Shown in pieces: positions 1 through 10,611 of a stretch of DNA of 64,000 nucleotides (positions are counted from its first letter, which is position 1; each line of letters begins with the position of its first letter). A program made the position numbers and the translations under genes. The notes under the pieces were generated by a model. The model searched no databases. It worked only from the letters and a program-made list of their open reading frames with translations, and was not told where the DNA came from. The stretch covers positions 1,178,001 through 1,242,000 of the forward strand of contig CM062382.1 of assembly GCA_031310005.1 (NCBI GenBank), read 5' to 3'. This stretch comes from Dactylellina haptotyla (lineage: Eukaryota; Ascomycota; Orbiliomycetes; Orbiliales; Orbiliaceae).

Positions 1-591
1 CTCAGCGAGTAACCGCTGGGTATCCAGGCTCCGCGGGGTGGTGCAGCCCGTGTCGAAATATGTCTTCTCGCTGGTGGCACCGAGGGTCCCGATCACGCCT
101 ACGGAGCTCAGCCCTTGCCGCCGGAGCACCTGCGCGATTAATGCTGCCGTGGTGGTCTTCCCGTTCGTACCCGTGATCCCCACTAGTAGTAATTTCCGGG
201 ACGGGTGGCCGTAGAATTCAGCAGCCATCAGTGCGAGGGCGCGCCTGGTGTCCGGGACGACAACTTTGGCGATCGAGTCCGGCAGATCGGCGAATGCGGA
301 TTCGTCGTCCGCGATGATAACTGTAGCCCCGCGTTTTACAGCCTCCGCCGCCATGATTGGCGGGGTCCCCCGTTTGGCGTCATCGGCTTCGAAGTCCTGG
401 TCGTTGGGGACGCAGACGAGTGCCGACTTGAGGACTTTGTTAGGGTTGTAGTATTTTTGGTCGACGCAGACCAGGGCTGACCCAGCGGTGAGTTTGCGAG
501 GGTCGTAGAATAGTTGGTCGACGGGGGTGTTTTCGTCTCCGATGATGCGGGCTTCCGGAACCGCGGCTAGGAGGTTTTTCAGGATGGCCAT
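1..591 (-). CDS. MurE-type Mur ligase, N-terminal 197 residues (partial, runs off left edge)
   Basis: In bacteria MurE adds the third amino acid (diaminopimelate or lysine) to UDP-MurNAc-Ala-Glu in peptidoglycan synthesis. The 197 visible codons show MurE domain 1, with YDPRKLTAG at about residues 29-37 where bacteria usually have a DSR motif. Next comes a stretch with VVVPDTRRALALMAAEFYG and then the ATP-binding loop GITGTNGKTTT at residues 138-148. It continues with GVIGTLG and TTPRSLDTQ, as in Gram-positive or cyanobacterial-type MurE. Domain 1 separates it from folylpolyglutamate synthase, which shares the P-loop but lacks that domain. The start at 591 is well supported because an in-frame stop lies upstream (636-634) with no other ATG between. 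No intron is visible. The family is about 480-510 residues, so roughly 40% is seen. Fungi lack peptidoglycan, so I infer horizontal transfer; the role here is unknown. Confidence 0.88.
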   Translation of the reverse strand, partial: MAILKNLLAAVPEARIIGDENTPVDQLFYDPRKLTAGSALVCVDQKYYNPNKVLKSALVCVPNDQDFEADDAKRGTPPIMAAEAVKRGATVIIADDESAFADLPDSIAKVVVPDTRRALALMAAEFYGHPSRKLLLVGITGTNGKTTTAALIAQVLRRQGLSSVGVIGTLGATSEKTYFDTGCTTPRSLDTQRLLAE

Positions 592-1228
592 TTTATTTCT
601 ATCTTCCCTGGCGGGTACTCGAGTATCTTTGGGCTATACTGGATCTCACTTGGGATGCAGTGACAAGTCATAGATATGCATAGATCCAGGTACAGGAATG
701 TGCAGTGCGTCTTCAGCGTGCCACACCACGTTTGCAACACGGATTTCGGAGTGAGCTGTTGGAATTAATTGTTGGAGACAACGAGGGGATCCCGGGACGT
801 AGGTGCAGCCTACGTAGGCGGGTTCGAACCGGACAACAGCGATTGGCCTACATACCGAGATCAGGTCTGTTTTAATCGGGAGTCGTTAAGATAAGGTTAG
901 ATACAGCTCTGCCTGGTTCACATTATCGTGAGTTACATGATTCGCCCGCATTCTAAATTATCAGATGTCCGCCCAAACCAAAGAGACGATATATCGCTAA
1001 ATCCAAATGAATGACTTTTTTGCTCCCCGCTGGTGATGCATGCCAGTCAGGTACGTTTGCAAACAAATTTAAAACGCTATTGTAGCCCCCCGCTGTATTT
1101 CTCAGAAATTTATCCTGTTGCATAATATCCGAGCCAAATCTTTCTATAAAATATTCCAGCTGAAATCACCCCACGTGCTCGCCAAATATACCGATATGTC
1201 CCATTCCCACCCGTAATTGTTATCAAAA
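592..1228. other. Intergenic: 5' flank of the Mur ligase gene and 3' flank of the F-box gene
   Basis: There is no supported gene here. The stretch should contain the promoter of the leftward Mur ligase gene and the terminator of the F-box gene. A TTCGAACC-like box near 821-835 resembles a tRNA B box, but its flanks do not pair as a T stem. Confidence 0.6.
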
Positions 1229-3571
1229 TCAATCGTACCGTAAAATAACCATAGTCGCATCCGTGGCAGTCGTAATCAAAAACCCATTCCACGTCTCCGC
1301 GCTCCATACGTAGCAGCTCCACCCTCCCCTGATGCTCCTCATCAACTTATCCAGCCTCTGCTTCTTCACATCGTAATTCTCAATTACCTCCCCCCTCGAC
1401 TCCGCCGCCGCAGCGTTATCCAACGAGATCTCTAAAAGCTGAATGTTCGGATCAAAGATATCTTCCAACGGAACATGCTGCATATGACTCGGGAACAACC
1501 TCACGGGGTCTTTCAAAATCTGATTTCCATCGGTCCCGCCAGCGGCTATCGCCTGACTCATGAGGTTCAGCGCACCTTCCTCCGCCCCGGGCTCATCATA
1601 AAAGATATGAAACAGCCCTTCTTCGGTAATGACACTACTCCTCTGCGTCTGATCTTGATCCAAATACCACGCCTCACGAATACTCGGCCTGGGCAACGTT
1701 GGTTCCACTTTCCTCGCCTCGGACGGGGTGATGGTCCCGTTCCCAAAATGTAAGATATACGCTGCATCATCACCCGGCTGCGAGTCCTGACTATCTCCAG
1801 TCGTCATCTCTACATCATCTGGCGACGCGGGAACATCGGGATCCCACGGATTCGGCTCAAACATCCCCATCCCGTCCGCGCCCTCCATCAGCTCCGCACG
1901 GCTCCTCATATCCTCGCGCGCCCGCGGGAGCAGCAGCGTATAATTCGCATCTTCCTCCTGTATGGACGACTCCAACGCTATACAGAACGGGATGATATTT
2001 CCCGGAGGGACGGTCTCCAGCACCGGCGGGCCCATGGTCTGCATCTCAGGTTTGGCGTATATCCTCGCACAACCGATGGGCACGTTCCCGTTCGCCCTGA
2101 ACGTCTTCCCGAGCGTCATCATGACACTCTCATTATCCTCCTCGGGCATGCCGTCGTATTTATTCCCCCTCATGAACGGATATATCTTATCCCAGCGCTG
2201 GCAACGCATGGCCTCCGGCACTTCCTCGGGGTTCGGGTAGCCAACGTACTCCATAAACATGCCCTGCCAGCTGTGCAGCAGCACGGAGCGCACGTGTGCG
2301 ATCTCGTAGAGTTGCTTGTCGCGGTGTTCGCTCGGGATCAGGTTGATGCTGAAGACATCGATCTGGCCGTGTCCGTTTTCGCCTTCGTCGTCGAGGATCA
2401 CAGAGTAGACGAATACGTGCTCCTTCGCCAGGTGTACGTCTTTAATGTACCCCTTTGTTGGATGCGGGAATGTGATCTCGTACGGATGCGGCGAGGGACC
2501 TTGCGGGTGTTTGCCTGTGGAGGAACCTTCGCTACTGCTGCCATTGCTACTATGGCTGCTAGCGTTGCTGCTGCTGGTGTCGTCGGTGTCGTCGGTGTCG
2601 TCATCGGTGGTCTTATGTCGCAGCGAGGACACTTTGATGAGTTTGATGCAATGCCGGTTAACTCTACAACCGATCCATTCGTCGTTCGCGCAGAGACTGT
2701 TCAAGTGTTCGTGGTAGGGTACCCCACGCCAGATACCGATCAACTCGACAGTAGGATAATTGTGCAGCGAGTATACGGCCTGCGGTATCCTCCGTTCCGG
2801 GTCGTTATCGAACTCGCGGGTGCCGCTAACGATCAGAATACGCTTGTCGAGGACCACTGATTGCCGCACGTTCCTACGTGGGATTCGGTATCCGTACCAA
2901 GGTACACCGAGAGAGCGAACGTCAAGGGTGACGAAGGAATGGTTGGGGAATCGGTTACCGCTGTCGTAGATGAAGACGCGGCCGGAGATGTGGTGGAAGA
3001 CGAGGAACATGTGGTCATAGGATGTTTCGGTCTCATAGCAGGCGTCAACGCGGACGCCAGTGATCACTGTAATCGAGGTGGGCTTGCCCTTCGCACGATT
3101 GAAGAAGCGTTTGAGCGCTGAATCGAATGCCAGAGGAGCTCCAGCGATTATCTGGTTGTCCATTTCGGCAGCCGCGGCAGCAGCAGCAGCAGCAGCAGCG
3201 GATTCTGCAGCATCAGAATCGGCAGAATCGGCAGGAGCATCCTCATGGACAGCTGGAGCGGTTACGTGGAGAGAATCCCGGACATGGTAAGGGAAATGAT
3301 ATCGAAGTAGCGGAGAGAGCACGTGCCCTGATGTGAGAAATTGGTTGAAAGCCTTTGATACTCTGCGTAAACGGGGGATCTCATAAGGGGGCACCTGTTC
3401 CAGGATTATAGCCAGAACGTCGAAGGGCAGATCGAGGAGGGATATAGAAGACCTCATTGTGAGCTCGACACCTTTGTTCGGAGCGGTATCCGGAGATGGA
3501 GCGTCGGCACGGCCGCCACGACGAGCCAGGCTAGCGAGGAGAGAGCTGATATGGTCTGCCTGGGCAGCCAT
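1229..3571 (-). CDS. F-box domain protein, 780 aa
   Basis: Probable substrate receptor of an SCF ubiquitin ligase. The F-box lies near residues 44-95 and contains LLDLPFDVLAIILEQVPPYE followed by a hydrophobic helix-turn pattern with RRVSKAFNQFL. It should bind Skp1. The rest has no repeat I recognise as WD40 or LRR. It contains a polyalanine run of about 12 residues (3167-3205) after the F-box and a DDT-repeat/serine-rich linker (about 2525-2610). The frame is open to 3823, but I chose ATG 3571 (MAAQADH) because the upstream extension crosses an AT dinucleotide run and reads as untranslated sequence. No intron is needed. Target and process are unknown. Confidence 0.8.
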   Translation of the reverse strand: MAAQADHISSLLASLARRGGRADAPSPDTAPNKGVELTMRSSISLLDLPFDVLAIILEQVPPYEIPRLRRVSKAFNQFLTSGHVLSPLLRYHFPYHVRDSLHVTAPAVHEDAPADSADSDAAESAAAAAAAAAAAEMDNQIIAGAPLAFDSALKRFFNRAKGKPTSITVITGVRVDACYETETSYDHMFLVFHHISGRVFIYDSGNRFPNHSFVTLDVRSLGVPWYGYRIPRRNVRQSVVLDKRILIVSGTREFDNDPERRIPQAVYSLHNYPTVELIGIWRGVPYHEHLNSLCANDEWIGCRVNRHCIKLIKVSSLRHKTTDDDTDDTDDTSSSNASSHSSNGSSSEGSSTGKHPQGPSPHPYEITFPHPTKGYIKDVHLAKEHVFVYSVILDDEGENGHGQIDVFSINLIPSEHRDKQLYEIAHVRSVLLHSWQGMFMEYVGYPNPEEVPEAMRCQRWDKIYPFMRGNKYDGMPEEDNESVMMTLGKTFRANGNVPIGCARIYAKPEMQTMGPPVLETVPPGNIIPFCIALESSIQEEDANYTLLLPRAREDMRSRAELMEGADGMGMFEPNPWDPDVPASPDDVEMTTGDSQDSQPGDDAAYILHFGNGTITPSEARKVEPTLPRPSIREAWYLDQDQTQRSSVITEEGLFHIFYDEPGAEEGALNLMSQAIAAGGTDGNQILKDPVRLFPSHMQHVPLEDIFDPNIQLLEISLDNAAAAESRGEVIENYDVKKQRLDKLMRSIRGGWSCYVWSAETWNGFLITTATDATMVILRYD
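2575..2610. repeat. Tandem 9-mer repeat in the F-box gene coding sequence
   Basis: Repeats of GTGTCGTCG on the + strand encode Asp-Asp-Thr units in the leftward F-box protein. This is an in-frame minisatellite that is likely length-variable between strains. Confidence 0.75.
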
Positions 3572-3575
3572 GGTG

Positions 3576-3591
3576 ATATATATATATATAT
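3576..3591. repeat. AT dinucleotide microsatellite
   Basis: Eight AT units lie within 20 bases upstream of the chosen start of the F-box gene, in its presumed 5' untranslated region. Confidence 0.85.
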
Positions 3592-4872
3592 TACTTATAT
3601 AGAGAGAGAATATATATCCAGCAATATACAGCTGTGGGTGCGGGGTGTGGAAGCTCGGGGACCTATATAGGCAGCGGGGAGGTTGATATAATTGGAGGGC
3701 TGCGTTGAGAGGCCGGGCGGGTGTGTTGGCCCAATTGGAGCGGTATGACGATGACAATGCCGGTATGACGGTGCCAGCACGGCAGATGGCTGGGCCAACT
3801 TCGAAGTCTGTCCAGGCCCGCAAAGACGTCGAAGAGCGGTCTGAATTCGAGGTTGGACCAGTTGGAAGCCCGCCAGAAGAATGCCGTCAAGTGGTGTGTC
3901 CTGGATATACCCCGGCAGCGTGCGTGTAACTGAAACCAGCCCGCCTGGTTGACTATCTCGCCGCAGACACGAAAACTCCTCACCGTGCAGATGGCTGCAT
4001 ACGCGCGGTCCGGCAGTCCCAATACGGTCCGTCGAACAGATGGCTCTCCCTTTCTCGCCCGTGGCTATCGAGGCGAGGTCCTGCTATTTAAATAAATAAA
4101 ACGGATAGCTAAATAGAGAGGACGGCCAAGCAGAGCAGCAGAGGATACCGGAGATGCAAAAGCCGCATTAGTAACAAATACCGCTTCACTGACACAAAAT
4201 TAGCTAAAACCGCACCATACAGACTGGTCCATCTGCGCTCTTTAAATCCCCCCGGCCAGAATCGCCATCGTCGCAGGCGAGCTAGCTAGCTGGAGCTCCC
4301 TGGTTCAGACTGCCCTTTCGGCCCCATTGGCCAAACGACGAGGCTCCCAGCTTTCTTTTGCCTTGGAAGTTCACCTTCTGTCGGCCCTCCGACGGACCCA
4401 GGGGTCCCTCCAAACCCCACCAGCCCAATCAACTGACCTCTCCAAATCGCCGGCCAATAGCCAGCTACCTGCGCTCTTTTTGGCAGTAATCCTTCATCCC
4501 CACGCCCGATCGCCTGAGTGGCAACCGGGCCCCGGCCGGTCGTGGCGGACGTGCTCACCACGTTGCTCAGAAAGATCTTGAAATATGTTCTCTTATTGAT
4601 CAGTCATTACCCAAAAATATAATGATAGCCGAGACAAAAGTGTCAGTCCCTCGTGAAAACGTACATGGGCTACAAAAAGTTATCTATCTAGCCTCCCATA
4701 GCTAAACGAAGGCACGATTTTGAAAATAAAATAAAAAAGGAATGAACGCAAAGGAAGCCAAGAATTATACAAGAATCAAACTTCCCTGGAAGTTTTACAA
4801 TCTTCTCTTCGCTGGTGCCGCCTGTAATAAAAAAGCAATAAATATTAAAATCAAAAAAAAGAAAGCCATGAA
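3592..4872. other. Intergenic: F-box gene promoter side and Pol delta 3' flank
   Basis: No gene is supported. Open frames here are short and lack family signatures. CAGATGGCT occurs three times (about 3784, 3990 and 4039) upstream of the F-box gene. It could be a binding site or chance. Confidence 0.6.
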
Positions 4873-7800
4873 TCACCATGCGGATAGCCCGTAATCAAAT
4901 CGTTTCAACTCTTTGCCCATCTCTTCAACTTCCTTCTTAGCCTTCATGCGCATGTAGAAAATAGGACAGTCTCTGCTACTACAGATGACCTCGCAGTGGA
5001 GTGACCCTTGGCATCTAAAAGCTCAATATCAGTAAATGGCGTCTCTACCTTAGAATTATGAAGGGAAAGTCTTACCGTTGGCACTGTGTCCACAATCTGC
5101 CAAACCGAACCTCCAAATCAGATACTTTAGATAACTGTGATATCCAGTCAGTAAATGAAACCTTTCCTCAACAGAGTATACATATGGAAATTCACTCACA
5201 GTCTTCTGATACAACTCCGTGCTCCTCCCTTTGCAATTATGGCACACCGCGCCTCCGGCTTCTTCCTTCTTCGTCAACGGGGTCTTACACCCCATACACG
5301 TCTGCGTCTTCTTCGCAAACTTCATCAACCCACCCATCGTCGGTGCAGCAACCGATATCGTCCTCGTATGATCACCAGTAACTAACCACAGCCCATCATC
5401 AGCAAATTGACCTAAAACAAAAAATAGTGCCTAACTAGCATATACTCACGAAGCTGATTCGCCTTCTTGTCCCCCAATATCGGCTCGAAAATTCTGTGCA
5501 GCGGCTTCGCCAACTGCTGCTCCAGATAATACTTCGTATCGATCGGCACATTGTGCTCAAGCACATATATCGGATCTTCAGACTTCTCGTAATTCTTCGC
5601 CCCACCCGCCCCCTTAACAATCACATAAGCCACACGATCCCCCAACGTCGGTGCGGAACCCGCATCACGCTTCCTCATCCGCTCCGCGAGCTCCACGTGC
5701 GCCTGCTTTGCCGCATACTCCTCCTTCGATAGCGCCTTGGTGATCACCAAATTCGACATATCGATCTTATTCAGCAGCAGATCCGAAATCATATCTTTCA
5801 CGTACGTCTGAGCGCCGTCCTCATCCTGATCGATCAGGATCTTCTTGAGCACGGTCTCGATCACGGTCTGCACCAGCCGGCAGTTATCTCTCCTGACTGT
5901 CTCGATACCTTTCGAGTCCATCTTGTCGTATTTTTTCGGGTTCGTCCAGTACAGACCGGCGTATCGCTTCTTGTTGATCAGCAGGTAAGGGAAATATACC
6001 TTCTCGAACTCCAGCTTGATCGGATTAATAAATTTCTCAGAAACGTATTCGGCCGCTTCCAAACCGAGCTTCATCACCTGTTCGACGTCTTTCGGGCCGA
6101 ATTTCACCATCACGGAATCGGTGTCACCGTAGATGACCTGCGCGTCGTGGCTGTAGCCGTTGGCGATTGTATATTTTTTCTCCACTTCGGCTTTGGTGGC
6201 TTCAATCATCTGACGACCGTAACTGGTACAGGAACTGGCAATGGCGAGACAGGGAAGCTTGCCGTTGGTGGCACCAGTAAGACCGTAGACCGAGTTGGCG
6301 GAAATCTTCAAGGCGAGCTGTCTACCGTTCAACACGGCCTGCTTGAACGGGTCGGTTTCGTTTTTGAGGTCCTACTGATATTAGTCGCGGTATTATATCG
6401 TTGACATCGTGATACCTACATTCTTCGCTCGCTTTCTGGCTCCCAAAAGATCCTCGAAAATAGTGACCAGCAATCCCTTTCTAACCTTCGTGTCCACGAA
6501 AAGATCGCCGTTGGGTGTAACGTGATAGTCGATATCCTTCTTCAAACCCAATTTATCAACATGCTCCTGTTTTGTCAGGGTAGTATAGCAAAGGTTGTGC
6601 GCCATCATGATACTGGGGTACAAAGAGCTGAAATCGAGTGTGGCAACGGGCTCCTTGTAAAACCCTCTGGTGGGCTCAATAACCGTAGCACCTTCGTACT
6701 GTTCTCCTTCCTCACCAGCCCCTCCTTGCTCGAGATTGGGCACGACAAGAGACTGTTCTGCAGCCTTTCGGAACAGCTGAGATAAGAATTTGACCTGTTG
6801 GCCACGAGCCAGGAGGTAGTTGAAGGGGACACCTGTGACACGTCGGTATAATTGATCAGACACATCAATTTGTCCATTAGACGCTGGGGTAGGACAGCAT
6901 CCTTCAGACAGTAGACCGCCAAACGGCGTCTCGACTCTGGTGTTCCGTTGAATAATTCCGTAATCATTGTATGATGCACATCTTCCTTTTGCTCTTTCAA
7001 AAAGTGGGCGGAGACGGAGTTGAGGGTGTAGCTTCTGAGTTGGTAATCTCGCTGAACCAACTGAAGGAGGTCGAGCTGGATTCTACCGTTTGTATTTGTA
7101 GCTTTGCTTTCTCTGTTACCCATTTGCTTAGATTGCAAATTAGATGTCTTCGCCTCGGACTTTTGTCCGTTAATTCTTGTCCAGTAAGGGAAGTCTTTGA
7201 CCCTCAGTGCCTCCGCGCGTTCCAAGAGATACGGGAAATCGAAGTTGGCAATATTGTACCCAATGATAACATCAGGATCCACCTCTTGAAGAAATTTGGT
7301 CCACTGTCGCAGCATCTGGTCTTCCTTTGAGAACTCGCAGATCTGAGCACCAGCAATGAGAGCGCATGTTTCCAAGCAGAACACATTGCGGATGAAAGGT
7401 TGCGAGTCACCGTATCTTGTAACAACTGAAGCGATCTGGATAACAGGGTCGATTTTTGGATCCGGGAAAATACCCTTACGACCAGCACACTCGATATCGA
7501 AAGAGAGGACACGTAGCGGCGCCATCTTGGACCACTCTCCGTCGATTGGATGGGCAATCAAGTCTCTATAATGGCATGTTGCCTCGATCTGGGCAGCTCC
7601 CAAGCGACCGCCATTCAAGCCGGGTTGAACGTAGGTATACCCATCCTTCTTAACTTCGACCCAAGACATACCACCCATCTTCGAAGCGTTAGCCTAGGAA
7701 CAGTTAAACAAGCCTACAATTTCATTTAAAACTAACCTTCGTGTCGACCATAAATCTCATAATATACTGGATGTTATCAAAGGTCATGATGCCACCCTCG

Positions 7801-8646
7801 ACACCCCTCCATAATCCACGATAATTCGACTCTCCTTTTTCTAGGAACCTTCGGACCTTGGGTATATGTTTCGGATCTGTGACTATGACTTTGATATACG
7901 GCGACTTTTGGTTACCCTGGAATCCGTATAGATTCTCCCTCATCACAATCTGGATAGACGAGATGACATCGCCTCCGTTACCGATTCGTTGTTGCAGGAA
8001 GTCCTGGTACGGACGGATGTGAGAATGGTCGAATCCAACGGGAGCTTGGATATATAGGTAATGCTGGAAGTCGGTAACGTGTAGCAGGACGGAATGTCCG
8101 GACTATAAAAACAGTTAGATAACGGCACCACACAGTCAATATAGCAGAAAGATATGACATACCTCCGTCACACCGAACAGCCTGACACAAGTCTTGTCAT
8201 TCCAGGAGCCTTCTTCGGCATCGATTTGTTGGAATACTACGGCCAAGTTAGCGTCCCGAGTCTAATGTTCTCGTAATATGAAAAGGGCTATATACCCAAA
8301 TCCTCCTGATTCGGCTTCCATTCGTCCAGGCTCGGACGAGCCCATTTCTGATCGGTTTCCGCATTAGCTGCCGAGAAGGAAATATAATGTCAGAAGTTAT
8401 CCAGTTGAAGCATGTTCCACCACAGAAGAGCCCACCTCCTTTGAGATCACCGATCTCCTGCGTCAGTCTGCCAAGATCTTCCTCGAAGGACGACTTGACC
8501 TGGGATAGCTTGGCGAGCTTCGGATTTAGATGGTTGGGGTCAGATGTATCGAGCTTCCGCTTCTTGTTGACGACACTGTTGAAGTGATTGTTATGCGAGC
8601 TGGTCTGGTCGTTCAGGACCCGCTTTGCGACGAGGGCCGCCGGCAT
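4873..8646 (-). CDS. POL3: DNA polymerase delta catalytic subunit, nine exons, one apparent frame break
   Basis: Catalytic subunit of the lagging-strand replicative polymerase (family B). Exons by conservation: 8646-8436, 8367-8296, 8236-8163, 8102-7737, 7693-6420, 6371-5450, 5411-5200, 5134-5076, 5014-4873. Seen in order: the 3'-5' exonuclease motif [11 protein letters not shown], polymerase motif [10 protein letters not shown], the [12 protein letters not shown] helix, motif C YGDTDS, the zinc module CysA (CMGCK, CHNCK) and the iron-sulphur module CysB (CQRC, CSSRDC). Expected length is about 1,110 residues. At about 6835-6850 the frame changes with no room for an intron. The family reads NYTEMARVTGVP, whereas here NYT is followed directly by RVTGVP in another frame, as if about seven bases were missing. 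The rest is intact, so a sequence error is likelier than a true lesion. An MluI-type ACGCGT box lies 276 bases upstream. Confidence 0.95.
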
Positions 8647-8921
8647 GATTGCTGCTGTGGCGAGGTGAAGGCAAGGGTATGGTACGGTATGGGTAATGTG
8701 AGTTCACAGCATGTAAGCTATGATGGCGAGAGAGAGTACAATTACGAGAGCGAGATGGTCCAGGCGACCAGGCGACAGCTGCTATCAGAGTACCGCTGCA
8801 ACAGCGATATTATGAACCTATTTGGAGCGGTGGTGGAGGTGGTGAGGAGAGTGTTTGGATATGCAGCGCAGCTTCGCGTGGAGGCGAGTTTGCAGCTTAA
8901 TTTCACGACAGGGGCCAATTA

Positions 8922-8927
8922 ACGCGT
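8922..8927. promoter_or_regulatory. ACGCGT (MluI cell-cycle box) upstream of POL3
   Basis: ACGCGT is the core site of the yeast MBF factor, which drives G1/S expression of replication genes including POL3. That it acts so here is inference from position and gene identity. Confidence 0.45.
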
Positions 8928-9280
8928 GCTGGGCGTGTCTGCAGCAAAACACCAGCGAGGGCGCTCCCGTCTATAGATGCCCAACAGAACCAGCTACCTG
9001 GGACCAGGCTGAGATTGTTCGGATTCTCAAACAAAGCGCGCCCTAGGTGATTTAATACAGCGATACCAGCTATTTACTGTCCTCTCAGTTCGCCTTCGAA
9101 GCCGTGACTGAGCTCGACCGGATCGAGGCGTCTTGGCGGGATGTGTTGCGTCCAGCAGCTGTACGAGCCGGGCTTCAAAACAGCAGCGCATTGGCTTTTC
9201 CAGTATTGCAGCGTGCCTTGAGGGCTGAAGTGAAGTCCGAGCTCGCAAGCCTCTTCGAGCGGGGTACCTCGCCGGTTCGG

Positions 9281-9287
9281 TATAAAA
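9281..9287 (+). promoter_or_regulatory. TATA box of the beta-sandwich protein gene
   Basis: TATAAAA in a GC-rich setting, 128-134 bases before the start codon at 9415. This is a near-ideal TATA element, of the kind common at strongly regulated fungal genes. Confidence 0.65.
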
Positions 9288-9414
9288 GGGCGGGGAGAAG
9301 TACCGTCAATCTAAATTATCCCAGGCATCTATACGTCTATACATATCTGGGTATTTCAAAGGCAACAGTTCAATTGATCGGGTAGTTACGTCGACTATAA
9401 ATGCAGTTTTAATC

Positions 9415-9885
9415 ATGGGATCCGAAGAACCCAGTAGGTGTTTTCTACCTGGTGGATGATACATTTTATAGCTTTATTAGAAGCTTATTGACGGTCATAT
9501 GTAATCAGCCTACCGCGTCACCATCACCTTCAAGAACGAGGCCGACTGGCCGGTGACTTTCACTGGCTTCAAGGGCCAAACAGGCGGCGATTGGGACGAG
9601 TACCCGCCCCAGGTCATCGACGCCAAGGGATCCGGTTCGTTCTCTGAGACATTGGGCGAAATCGCAGACGACGCGGAGGGATACGTGGAATACAACCTGT
9701 GCGACGCAGATAATGCCCTGCTGGTGGACATCAAGATCTCTTGGTTGAGTCCGCATTCAGCTGCCGGCCGAGAGTCGCTCTTCAAGTGGGAAATGGATGG
9801 GGATGACATCGGCATGTACCAGATCACGAACACCCTGGACGACGGCAACCGCGCCAATGTCACGTTTACGCTTTCGAAGAAGTGA
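9415..9885 (+). CDS. Small unsecreted probable beta-sandwich protein, 131 aa, function unknown
   Basis: Two exons (9415-9433 and 9509-9885) joined by a 75-base GT-AG intron give MGSEEPTYRVTITFKNEADW at the N-terminus and LSKK at the C-terminus. There is no signal peptide or membrane segment. The protein alternates hydrophobic and polar residues like beta strands and is acidic. The order of an N-terminal RVTITFKNE strand, GDWDEYPPQVI, a short EGYVEYN strand and a KISW strand resembles the small bacterial and fungal aegerolysin/ET79-like sandwich proteins. That match is by eye and tentative. It has a strong TATA box and shares its promoter region with POL3. The short first exon is supported by the phase match and by the strand that continues across the junction. 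Confidence 0.7.
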
Positions 9886-10611
9886 TTGCGAAGGGGTATA
9901 TTGCAGTTAGTGATGTGGTATCATTGGTCTATAATAATATATCTCAATTATAGAATGGGATATGCAGAGTGATAGTGATAAATATACCAGTCAGGTTACA
10001 CCACTGGCGCCTAAAGCAAAGCGTAGATACCCGAAGATATATCCCCTTCGCTACAGAAACCAGTTAGAAGAGGCATCTTAGCCGAGGGCATTGACTTGTC
10101 CTGCATCCTCTGTATCCGTAGAATCGACGGGAACGTGAAACGGTGCGACTGGAGTACAAAACTACGCCGGCGCCAACCAGGCCGGTGCGTAACACGGGCT
10201 GCTCGAGTGATCAAACGGGCGCCCGAAAATGCCACGGTCTCTGTTTCGAAAGAGCGAATCCGTCAAAGATATAAGCATAAGCAGCCTGTGTGCGGATGTC
10301 ATGCAGTGGAATAATAAAATACGACTGGTCGGGAGGTGGGGCCAGAAGAGAGCAAAGTGGGGCAGGTACTCCCGCCAATGACGACACACCCAACACCACT
10401 ACCAAGCACCACCACCACCGCCACTCCCCGCCAACATTGACATCCACCCGTTTCGGTGGAACTCGATGACCCGTCTGGTATACGTAACGTAACTTGTCGA
10501 GGAGCACTATTAAAGTACCACCTCCGCGTACGCACGTTCACTTATACCTCTTCCATCCATCCACTTATTCCATCTCTTCCTCCATCTCGTCCGAACCCGA
10601 TACTGGCCAGA
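9886..10611. other. Intergenic: 3' flank of the beta-sandwich gene and promoter of the Ybp family gene
   Basis: No gene is supported. The part before 10611 is CT-rich, as is usual just upstream of fungal start codons. Confidence 0.6.

Larger units (their letters stand above)
8647..9414. promoter_or_regulatory. Divergent promoter region between POL3 and the small beta-sandwich gene
   Basis: The stretch lies between two head-to-head genes. It holds an ACGCGT box toward POL3 and a TATA box toward the rightward gene. No coding region is supported. Confidence 0.6.

Noticed and set aside
775-850. tRNA-like sequence with a GGTTCGAACC box
   Set aside because: The flanking bases do not form a five-pair T stem and no matching acceptor or anticodon arm was found.
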